A DNA stretch of 5,574 nucleotides from Micrococcales bacterium (GTDB lineage Bacteria > Actinomycetota > Actinomycetes > Actinomycetales > Dermatophilaceae), in the NCBI GenBank assembly GCA_003132125.1, contig PKWT01000378.1, forward strand, positions 1-5,574. Reading direction: 5' to 3'. The number at the start of each line of letters is the position of its first letter. Positions within the stretch are counted from its first letter, which is position 1. The notes below the pieces were generated by a model, which was not told the DNA's origin, did not search any database, and saw only the letters and a program-made list of their open reading frames with translations. This document shows positions 1 to 4,774 of this stretch, piece by piece. The position numbers and the translations under genes were made by a program.

Positions 1-334
1 AACCGAACTCGCCGTATGGACCCGGCCACATGTCCCAGCCGGCCTTGGTGGAAAGGAAGAGCTCGTCACGGTAGGGCAGAAAGTCCTGTCGCAGGATGGT
101 CCCGAAGTTAGCCTCGGCCGAGCCGTACGGCGGTCCGTAGTTGTTGGCCAGGTCGATGTGGCAGACACCGAGATCGAACGCGCGACGCAGGATCGACCGC
201 TGGGTATCCAGCGACCTGTCGTCCCCAAAGTTGTGCCAGAGGCCCAGCGAGATGAGTGGAAGCTTCACTCCGCTGCGCCCCACACGGCGGTAGGTCATCG
301 ATTCGTAGCGGTTCTCGGCAGCGACGTAGGTCAT
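1..334 (-). CDS. gpr: Aldo/keto reductase, YghZ/Gpr (L-glyceraldehyde 3-phosphate reductase) type, N-terminal part
   Basis: The 111 visible codons follow the N-terminus of E. coli YghZ closely as I remember it: the SLGLWHNFG strand, the AFDLG-x-x-H-x-DLANNYGPP stretch, GSAE-x-NFG, and STKAG-x-DMWPGPYG. Known members of this family are soluble NADPH-dependent TIM-barrel enzymes that reduce L-glyceraldehyde 3-phosphate and other aldehydes such as methylglyoxal. Three residues of the aldo/keto reductase catalytic tetrad are visible (Asp61, Tyr66, Lys97); the His and the cofactor-binding C-terminus lie beyond base 1. I chose the ATG at 334-332 because AAGGA (bases 343-347 on the complement) sits 8 bases upstream, and because the protein then begins in register with YghZ. 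An in-frame ATG at 343 has no usable ribosome site. The gene diverges from the fusion gene at 523. The family is sure; the exact substrate is not. Confidence 0.93.
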   Translation of the reverse strand, partial: MTYVAAENRYESMTYRRVGRSGVKLPLISLGLWHNFGDDRSLDTQRSILRRAFDLGVCHIDLANNYGPPYGSAEANFGTILRQDFLPYRDELFLSTKAGWDMWPGPYGEFG

Positions 335-416
335 GTCGCTCATCCTTGCAGACGTCGTCTTGTCATCTTCCCGACCACCGAGACCGGCTCTGTTTGACGA
401 GTCCGAGCCTCGGCGC

Positions 417-432
417 AGGACCTTTGGCACTG
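417..432. promoter_or_regulatory. Weak DosR/DevR-like box in the divergent promoter region
   Basis: The sequence AGGACCTTTGGCACTG partly resembles the imperfect palindrome bound by the dormancy regulator DosR/DevR (mycobacterial consensus TTSGGGACTWWAGTCCCSAA). The GGAC half is intact, while the second half is degenerate. It lies about 90 bases before the start of the fusion gene, whose M. tuberculosis counterpart Rv0571c belongs to the DosR regulon. That context is the main reason to list it; the match alone is weak. No clear -10 or -35 elements are visible nearby. Confidence 0.25.
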
Positions 433-456
433 CCTTCGAGGACCCTTGTGGGACGA

Positions 457-473
457 ACGTGGGATCACCACGT
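457..473. repeat. Small inverted repeat upstream of the fusion gene
   Basis: ACGTGG, a 5-base spacer, then CCACGT form a perfect 6-bp dyad 49 bases before the start at 523. It could be a regulator site or a leader hairpin. Dyads of this length also arise by chance in high-GC DNA. Confidence 0.3.
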
Positions 474-522
474 GGGAACACCAAGGAGAGGACGGCGCTC
501 CACTGACGTGGAGCTGATGGCG

Positions 523-1851
523 ATGACCGTGTTCGCAGATCGTGTCGATGCCGGCCGACAGCTTGCCGCGCGACTGGAGTACCTGCATGACCAGGACGTG
601 GTCGTTCTGGGCCTACCCCGAGGCGGGGTGCCCGTGGCGTTCGAGGTGGCTGAGGCACTGGGTGCGCCACTGGATGTCATTGTGGTGCGAAAGCTGGGTG
701 TGCCGTTTCAGCCCGAGCTGGCCATGGGCGCGATCGGTGAGGGGGGAGCCCAGGTGCTCGATGCCAACGTGATGGCCCGGGCCCGGATCACCGACGCGGA
801 CCTGAGTGCTGTCGAAAGCCGTCAGCGGGCGCTGCTTGAGGAGCGTGTCGCACGCCTGCGTCGGGGACGTGATCGCATCGATCTGTTGGGTCGCACTGCC
901 GTCATCGTCGACGACGGCATCGCGACGGGTTCCACCGCTCGAGTGGCCTGTCAGGTGGCTCGTCACCTCGGCGCGGCGAGGGTCATTCTTGCTGCGCCTG
1001 TCGCCCCGGACGAGACGGTGCGGAACCTGACCGAAGCCGACGAGGTCGTATGCGTCTCGGTGCCCCGGTGGTTCATGGCGGTCGGCCAGCACTATGGCGA
1101 TTTCTCGACGACGAGCGACGACGAGGTGATCCTCCTGCTGGACGCCGCCGCCCGGCGAATGCGCGGCGATCAGTCGGTCGGCGAAAGGCCGGACTGCGAT
1201 GTTGACGTGGAGATCCCTGTCGGCGCCGTTGTCCTCCAAGGGCATCTGCATCTCCCCGAACCGGCCGATCGCGTGGTGCTGTTCGCCCACGGGAGCGGCA
1301 GCAGCCGCCACAGCCCGCGCAACCAGTTCGTCGCCTCCGCTCTCTACCTGGCAGGTGTGGGCACGTTGTTGCTCGACCTGCTCACCGAGCCTGAGGAGCT
1401 CGACCGCGCCAACGTGTTCAACATGGACCTGCTCGCGAGCCGGCTCGCTGCAGCAACGCAGTGGCTCCGCAGCCGGCCCGACGCTGCATCGTGCCGCGTC
1501 GGATACTTCGGTGCGAGCACTGGAGCCGGCGCGGCCTTGCTGGCGGCCGCGGACGCTGGAGACCAGATCGCGGCGGTCGTGTCGCGCGGCGGCCGACCAG
1601 ACCTGGCTGGTGCACGGCTTGCCGAGGTCAAGGCCCCCACGCTGCTGATCGTGGGCAGCGCCGACGAGATCGTCCTCGATCTGAACCGCCAGGCGCAGGC
1701 CCAGCTGCGCTGCCCGAACCAGTTGGCGGTCGTTGACCGCGCCACTCATCTGTTCGAAGAGCCCGGAACCTTGGCCGAGGTAGCAATCCTGGCGAGCGAC
1801 TGGTTCACCAGGCACCTCGCAAAGGAGCCTCAGAACCCATCAGTGGCCTGA
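523..1851 (+). CDS. Phosphoribosyltransferase - alpha/beta hydrolase fusion protein (Rv0571c-like)
   Basis: The 442-residue protein has two domains. Residues 1 to about 215 are a type I phosphoribosyltransferase fold, with GLPRGGVPVA at 30-39 and the PRPP-binding signature VIVDDGIATGST at 127-138, including the Asp130-Asp131 pair. Residues about 225-435 are an alpha/beta hydrolase of the dienelactone-hydrolase type: the oxyanion region AHGSGSS at 255-261, nucleophile elbow GASTG with Ser332, probable acid Asp381 in VGSADE, and His409 in ATHLFEE. Length and domain order match M. tuberculosis Rv0571c (about 443 residues). The substrate of neither domain is known to me; no signal peptide is seen, so it is probably cytoplasmic. 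I chose the ATG at 523 because GGAG (510-513) lies 9 bases upstream and the product begins MTVFADR, a usual start for the family. The ATG at 517 would leave only 3 bases, and longer in-frame extensions back to 256 run antisense into the reductase gene and look non-coding. It converges with the RNase HI gene. Confidence 0.92.
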   Translation: MTVFADRVDAGRQLAARLEYLHDQDVVVLGLPRGGVPVAFEVAEALGAPLDVIVVRKLGVPFQPELAMGAIGEGGAQVLDANVMARARITDADLSAVESRQRALLEERVARLRRGRDRIDLLGRTAVIVDDGIATGSTARVACQVARHLGAARVILAAPVAPDETVRNLTEADEVVCVSVPRWFMAVGQHYGDFSTTSDDEVILLLDAAARRMRGDQSVGERPDCDVDVEIPVGAVVLQGHLHLPEPADRVVLFAHGSGSSRHSPRNQFVASALYLAGVGTLLLDLLTEPEELDRANVFNMDLLASRLAAATQWLRSRPDAASCRVGYFGASTGAGAALLAAADAGDQIAAVVSRGGRPDLAGARLAEVKAPTLLIVGSADEIVLDLNRQAQAQLRCPNQLAVVDRATHLFEEPGTLAEVAILASDWFTRHLAKEPQNPSVA

Positions 1852-1877
1852 CCCTGGAGCGCTGCGGTAGAAGAGGT

Positions 1878-2402
1878 TCACCACTTCCCGAACGACGTCG
1901 GGCGCGGCTTGACGCTGCTCAGGTCAATGGTTGAGATCGCCTCGGTCGGCAAACCCGCGGCTGCCCGCTCGGCGGCGTCGTTGGCGACGATGTCTGCAGC
2001 GGTGTTGAGCGGGAACAGGTTCTTCGGGTCGTGTCCGGGGACCTTGACGAACTCCACCGTGCCGACGCGAGTGTCCAGTGCGGCCCAGATGGCCTCGATG
2101 ATGCCGGCGTTCTTGACTGGCTCGCGCTTGGAGTTGCGCATCCCGTTGCGCTGCCAGCCGGCCCGCCAGGTGGTGGAGCAGTCCCGTGCGTACGTCGAGT
2201 CGATCTGGATGACCAGGTGCCCAACATCAGGGTGGTCAGTCAATGCGTCGAGCACAGCCCGCAGCTCGGCGATGTTGTTGGTGCCGATGGCCTGCCCCGA
2301 CGCGTGGTAGCTGCCGTGCTCGTCCACCCACGCCCAGCCAGCCGGCCCGGGGTTGCCGAGGCACGCGCCGTCCGTGCCGACCGTCAACGTTCCACCCTGC
2401 AT
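1878..2402 (-). CDS. rnhA: Ribonuclease HI family protein
   Basis: The 174-residue protein is a stand-alone RNase H fold enzyme, which cuts the RNA strand of RNA-DNA hybrids with two metal ions. All expected active-site residues are present: Asp11 in GTDGACLGNPGPAGWAW, Glu46 in TNNIAELRAVL, Asp68 in the IDSTYA motif, His124 in VPGHDP, and Asp137 in NTAADIVAND. The spacing fits E. coli RNase HI, with an additional C-terminal tail of about 25 residues ending FGKW. The start at 2402 is supported by GAGG (complement of 2410-2413) 7 bases upstream. Its stop is 26 bases from the end of the fusion gene, with no obvious hairpin terminator between them. Upstream, its leader would contain two strong hairpins (2429-2455 and 2495-2529). 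Bacteria often carry more than one RNase H, so this may not be the housekeeping copy and the gene symbol is tentative. Confidence 0.93.
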   Translation of the reverse strand: MQGGTLTVGTDGACLGNPGPAGWAWVDEHGSYHASGQAIGTNNIAELRAVLDALTDHPDVGHLVIQIDSTYARDCSTTWRAGWQRNGMRNSKREPVKNAGIIEAIWAALDTRVGTVEFVKVPGHDPKNLFPLNTAADIVANDAAERAAAGLPTEAISTIDLSSVKPRPTSFGKW

Positions 2403-2428
2403 GTCAGTCCCTCGTGTTCAGTCTCGAC

Positions 2429-2455
2429 GTCGGCCTTGTAAAGGTGCAGGCCGAC
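2429..2455 (-). other. Hairpin in the RNase HI leader
   Basis: GTCGGCCT (2429-2436) and AGGCCGAC (2448-2455) form a perfect 8-bp stem with an 11-base loop. In RNase HI mRNA it would fold about 16 bases before the ribosome site. Its right arm overlaps the first copy of the 13-bp direct repeat, so it could compete with the larger hairpin at 2495-2529. Confidence 0.45.
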
Positions 2456-2501
2456 AGAGGTTACAGGCCAAGAGAAGCACAGGCAGACAAAGGTGCAGGC
2501 C
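2440..2501. repeat. Pair of 13-bp direct repeats, AAAGGTGCAGGCC
   Basis: AAAGGTGCAGGCC occurs exactly at 2440-2452 and again at 2489-2501, 49 bases apart start to start. Related CAGGC units lie between them. A similar core appears in the opposite orientation at 2951-2993. The arrangement could be protein-binding repeats or one end of a decayed mobile element. Confidence 0.6.
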
Positions 2502-2529
2502 CCGGAGAGTATGAGTCTCCGGGGCCTGC
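2495..2529. other. Perfect 14-bp hairpin
   Basis: GCAGGCCCCGGAGA and TCTCCGGGGCCTGC are perfect complements separated by a 7-base loop (2509-2515). This is the strongest stem in the window. No run of T follows on either strand, so it is not a textbook intrinsic terminator, although actinobacterial terminators often lack the T-run. It lies 93 bases upstream of the RNase HI start, where it may end antisense transcription or act in the leader. Confidence 0.6.
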
Positions 2530-2530
2530 G

Positions 2531-2543
2531 GTTGATCATCAAC
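2531..2543. repeat. 13-base palindrome GTTGATCATCAAC
   Basis: Two 6-base arms, GTTGAT and ATCAAC, flank a single C, one base after the 14-bp hairpin. This short A/T-richer symmetric site stands out in GC-rich DNA and has the form of a dimeric regulator site. No regulator can be assigned. Confidence 0.35.
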
Positions 2544-2668
2544 GGTGAAGGCTGACAATCTCACGGCTGGTCCGCTAGCTCTCTCCGCACGCTTCACCTG
2601 GCGGTTCCAGCAGGCAAGCCCACTGGTCAAGAACTCGTTTTCCATCCGATCCCGCTCCCGTTTCCGAG

Positions 2669-2690
2669 GGCGTAGTGAGAGTTCTACGCC
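2669..2690. other. Hairpin, 7-bp stem
   Basis: GGCGTAG and CTACGCC pair perfectly around an 8-base loop. No neighbouring gene start or T-run explains it. It is one of several dyads clustered in this non-coding interval. Confidence 0.35.
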
Positions 2691-2740
2691 GATGTCGTGA
2701 CGGCCCGCAAGTGGTCTTGCACAAGAAGTTTCGGCTTCAT

Positions 2741-2764
2741 CGGCGTGTCGCGCCCGACACGCCG
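2741..2764. other. Strong hairpin, 10-bp stem with 4-base loop
   Basis: CGGCGTGTCG and CGACACGCCG pair perfectly around CGCC, and the stem can be lengthened by a G-U and an A-U pair (2739-2766). This stable GC-rich stem-loop could be a terminator without a T-run or part of a structured RNA. No gene ends close by on either strand. Confidence 0.45.
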
Positions 2765-2950
2765 GTTCGACCCAAAAGTGGCTGCTCTTCTCGGACGGCG
2801 GCGAAGGCCCGTATGCCCCAGATCCCTCAGCGATCGGTGCCGCAGATTCGCGTACCCCTGCGTCGCGATGGCTCCCGACAGGTCACCATCACCTGGCCGG
2901 CCGGTTGGGGGGATGAGTCGGTCGGTACGCCGGGTTCAATTTCGGCGGTT

Positions 2951-2993
2951 CTCTGACCTGCACTTTCTCGACCAATAGTGCCTCTGACCTGCA
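2951..2993. repeat. Pair of 12-bp direct repeats, CTCTGACCTGCA
   Basis: CTCTGACCTGCA occurs exactly at 2951-2962 and 2982-2993, 31 bases apart start to start. On the minus strand the first copy reads AAAGTGCAGGTCAGAG, close to the AAAGGTGCAGGCC repeats at 2440 and 2489. Multiple short terminal repeats in inverted orientation are typical of IS21-family ends, but no transposase remnant is recognisable here. Confidence 0.5.
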
Positions 2994-3041
2994 GTTATAC
3001 CGTTGACAGTCGATGACAGCGATCGGGCGATTATTGACGTA

Positions 3042-3074
3042 TTGCGGACTCCTTGCGGACTGTGTGCGGACTGA
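3042..3074. repeat. Three tandem 11-bp repeats, core TGCGGACT
   Basis: The units TTGCGGACTCC, TTGCGGACTGT and GTGCGGACTGA follow each other without a gap. The preceding 11 bases (3031-3041) keep only part of the pattern. An 11-bp period places each copy on the same face of the helix, as in operators of OmpR/PhoP-type response regulators or small iterons. It lies about 500 bases before PadR and 640 bases before the RNase HI start, so its target gene is unclear. Confidence 0.6.
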
Positions 3075-3280
3075 GCCAATGGTTTGATCGGGTCCAACGG
3101 TCCTCGCTCTCGATCCGGGGCGACTCGTCGCTACCTGGGCCAGATGACCTGTGACGGTGCCATCGTCGTCTGGCTGGAAGCGGCCTTTCGGCGGCTCGAT
3201 CCACCCGCACACGCGAGCCTCGAGCATGGACACCGGGTTGTCTCAACCGTTGGTGTCTCACCACGAAGGAAGTCAGACAA

Positions 3281-3478
3281 ATGGCGTCACCGCTGGACGC
3301 CCGCCCCATCACCGGACGCACCTCCGGACGGCCTATACGGACACCGCCCCCCGCGGCACCACCGCTGGCCTGCGGCATCACCGTAGGCCGTTCCCCTCTA
3401 TGTTCGGCGATCGGGACGGCGGACGGTCGACAACACGACGTCAATACCGACGAGCGGATGCGTCCTACCGCCCAGTAG
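3281..3478 (+). CDS. Doubtful small ORF, 65 residues
   Basis: An ATG at 3281 has AAGGA (3266-3270) 10 bases upstream, which is the only real argument for this frame. The product is rich in Pro, Arg and Thr, starts MASPLDARPITG, and has no signal peptide, membrane segment or recognisable motif. Its stop lies inside the hairpin 3459-3484. It may be a small unknown protein, the start of a gene broken by a frameshift, or chance. Confidence 0.2.
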   Translation: MASPLDARPITGRTSGRPIRTPPPAAPPLACGITVGRSPLCSAIGTADGRQHDVNTDERMRPTAQ

Positions 3479-3484
3479 GACGCA
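3459..3484 (+). other. Hairpin upstream of PadR, 9-bp stem
   Basis: TGCGTCCTA and TAGGACGCA pair perfectly around an 8-base loop (3468-3475). It overlaps the stop of the doubtful ORF at 3281 and lies about 90 bases before PadR. It could end transcription arriving from upstream, or be an operator. There is no T-run. Confidence 0.35.
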
Positions 3485-3536
3485 GGCAGCCGACATCGAC
3501 AAACACGACCGCTCATGCCGAATTGAGTGCGTTTGT

Positions 3537-3565
3537 TTGTGCTTCCATATTCTACCTGGTACCTT
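3537..3565 (+). promoter_or_regulatory. Probable promoter of the padR operon, giving a leaderless transcript
   Basis: TTGTGC (3537-3542) and TACCTT (3560-3565) are 17 bases apart, and the latter ends 7 bases before the PadR ATG. Transcription would then begin at or next to the start codon. This agrees with the lack of any Shine-Dalgarno sequence before 3573. A second pair, TTGAGT (3523) and TATTCT (3548), has a 19-base spacer and would give a leader of about 13 bases. Confidence 0.4.
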
Positions 3566-3569
3566 GTAG
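3552..3569. promoter_or_regulatory. Putative PadR operator, CTAC-N2-GGTACC-N2-GTAG
   Basis: CTACCTGGTACCTTGTAG is symmetric at 14 of 18 positions around GGTACC. It covers the likely -10 element and ends 3 bases before the PadR ATG. Regulators of the PadR family usually bind palindromes in their own promoters and repress them, so autoregulation is the natural reading. Assigning this exact site to this PadR is inference. Confidence 0.45.
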
Positions 3570-3572
3570 TGC

Positions 3573-3917
3573 ATGGCAGCAGCCGAGACGAGATCGCTAT
3601 CTCAGCTGCGTCGCGGGGTTCTGGAGTATTGCGTGCTGTCGCTGCTCACGGACACCAGCCTCTACGCTTTCGATCTCGTGCGCCGGCTCAGCGAGGCCGA
3701 CGGGATGGTCATCAGCGAGGGGACGATCTATCCCTTGCTGTCGCGATTGCGTCGCGAGGGTTGGGTGTCCACCACGTGGGCGGAGTCGGTTGAGGGTCCG
3801 CCTCGCCGCTACTACGCCCTCACACCAGCTGGCGAGCGTGCGCTCCTGGCTTTCACAGCGGACTGGCGGCGTTTCCGCGACGCAGTCGACGCGCTATTGC
3901 CCGAGGAAGCGACATGA
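3573..3917 (+). CDS. PadR-family transcriptional regulator
   Basis: The 114-residue protein has the compact winged helix-turn-helix form of short (PadR-s2) regulators. The helix RGVLEYCVLSLL is at 14-25, the recognition helix EGTIYPLLSRLRREGWV at 49-65, and the wing GPPRRYYALTPAG at 75-87. A short C-terminal helix, which forms the dimer in this family, follows to residue 114. Such proteins are usually repressors released by a small ligand or a partner. There is no ribosome site before the ATG, and a -10-like element ends 7 bases upstream, so a leaderless start is likely. The stop TGA overlaps the ATG of the HAAS gene (ATGA), implying translational coupling. PadR/HAAS pairs are a known arrangement, in which the regulator controls the operon of the membrane protein. 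The ligand is unknown. Confidence 0.93.
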   Translation: MAAAETRSLSQLRRGVLEYCVLSLLTDTSLYAFDLVRRLSEADGMVISEGTIYPLLSRLRREGWVSTTWAESVEGPPRRYYALTPAGERALLAFTADWRRFRDAVDALLPEEAT

Positions 3918-4570
3918 CCAATAGCACGGCAGATCGACTGGTCGATGAGTATCTGACCCGGCTGGCTGGCGCATCACAAGCGCTGTCTCCAGATCGTCGC
4001 ACCGAGTTGTTGGCGGAGATCCGAGGGCACATCGCCGCCTCGCTGAGCGGGGCGGCGGACGCCGACGAAGCGGCCGTCAGGACGATGCTGGACCGCATCG
4101 GGGACCCGGCAGACATCGTTGCGGCTGCGGTGGAAAATGACCCACCGGAACCTCCTTCAGTCCCGGGGACGCAGGGCCGGCGGCCGGGTATCAGCCTGGA
4201 GGTGGGAGCAGTCGTCATGCTCACGGCTGGCTCCCTGGTACCGGTCATCGGCTGGTTGGTGGGAGTGATTCTGCTGTGGAGCTCTGGGGTCTGGCGACGG
4301 TCGGAGAAGCTGCTGGGCACCCTGATCGTTCCCGGCGGTCCTGGCCTGGCTCTGCTTATTGCCACGCTCCCTGGGGGACAATCCTGCTCCAGCACTTCGA
4401 TCTCGACAATCAGCGGTCAGGTCGGCACTACGAGGGAGGCCTGCACGGGCTTCGTGCTACCGCCCGCGCTGGGGATTGCGCTCATGCTCTTCGTCCTGAT
4501 AGCGCCCATCGTGGTTGCCATCGTCCTTATCAGCCGTGCACGCGCCCGAACTGCACCCGCTCACCCGTAG
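3914..4570 (+). CDS. HAAS-domain (DUF1700-like) membrane protein, PadR partner
   Basis: The 218-residue protein begins with a soluble helical domain (residues about 5-75) of the HAAS/DUF1700 kind: VDEYLTRL, the LSPDRRTELLAEIRGHI helix, and IGDPADIVAAA. A Pro-rich linker follows. There are three hydrophobic segments at about 97-121, 133-151 and 183-207, then a short Arg-rich tail. Cys158 and Cys177 lie in the polar loop between the second and third segments; if that loop faces outwards they could form a disulfide. The start is supported by GAGGA (3903-3907) 6 bases upstream and by the 4-base overlap with padR. HAAS domains are thought to act as sensor or adaptor modules working with PadR regulators, so this is probably the membrane component of a small sensing unit. 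Its signal cannot be read from the sequence. Confidence 0.85.
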   Translation: MTNSTADRLVDEYLTRLAGASQALSPDRRTELLAEIRGHIAASLSGAADADEAAVRTMLDRIGDPADIVAAAVENDPPEPPSVPGTQGRRPGISLEVGAVVMLTAGSLVPVIGWLVGVILLWSSGVWRRSEKLLGTLIVPGGPGLALLIATLPGGQSCSSTSISTISGQVGTTREACTGFVLPPALGIALMLFVLIAPIVVAIVLISRARARTAPAHP

Positions 4571-4774
4571 GCCATCCTCCGGCGAGCCGATCAGGTCCTC
4601 AGGAGGATCCCTTGCCGACGCCCGGAGGCCCCGGTCCGCGTCATCTGAACACACTCTTTTGCCGCTGGGCGGGCGACCACCTCCGGCATGGGAGTCAAGG
4701 GATGACGACCCCACAGAGCGGTCTACAACGCGCCGAAAGTAGCCATACCTGTCAGCCAGATGGCCGCAGCCGGC

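Larger units (their letters stand above)
2403..3572. other. Long gene-poor interval with structured and repeated DNA
   Basis: No reading frame here has the features of a real gene. Those that stay open overlap on opposite strands, are rich in Arg, Pro and Ser, and show no motif I recognise. The interval holds perfect hairpins at 2429-2455, 2495-2529, 2669-2690, 2741-2764 and 3459-3484. It also holds paired direct repeats at 2440/2489 and 2951/2982, and a tandem 11-bp repeat at 3042-3074. It lies between two divergently transcribed units, RNase HI leftwards and PadR/HAAS rightwards. It may be a decayed insertion, an RNA-coding region, or simply long control DNA. Confidence 0.6.

Noticed and set aside
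256..522. N-terminal extension of the fusion protein to an ATG at 256
   Set aside because: This part overlaps the reductase gene in antisense, has a poor composition rich in Ser and Arg, and is not part of the family. A ribosome site supports the start at 523.
613..1815. Long minus-strand ORF of 400 codons
   Set aside because: It lies wholly opposite the fusion gene, whose two domains are complete. Long antisense frames are expected in high-GC DNA.
1909..2441. Plus-strand ORFs opposite RNase HI
   Set aside because: They are shadows of a gene with all catalytic residues present on the minus strand.
2495..2529. Classic intrinsic terminator
   Set aside because: The stem is perfect, but no T-run follows on either strand and no gene ends next to it, so I list it as a hairpin only.
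2764..2773. GGTTCGACCC, resembling a tRNA T-loop
   Set aside because: The flanking bases do not form a T stem, and no acceptor, D or anticodon arms are found in the expected places.
2675..2978. Two plus-strand ORFs of 93 codons each
   Set aside because: Different frames of the same DNA, both Arg/Pro/Ser-rich, without a ribosome site or any recognisable motif.
3042..3074. CRISPR-like repeat array
   Set aside because: The units are only 11 bases and adjoin without spacers.
3031..3516. Minus-strand ORF of 161 codons
   Set aside because: Composition is typical of a spurious high-GC frame, no motif is seen, and it overlaps repeats and other open frames.
3151..3924. Plus-strand ORF of 257 codons overlapping padR
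   Set aside because: It crosses the padR promoter and gene in another frame. PadR has clear family motifs and this frame does not.
4607..4703. 8-bp inverted repeat ATCCCTTG / CAAGGGAT in the spacer after the HAAS gene
   Set aside because: The arms are about 80 bases apart with no supporting structure between them, so chance is likely.
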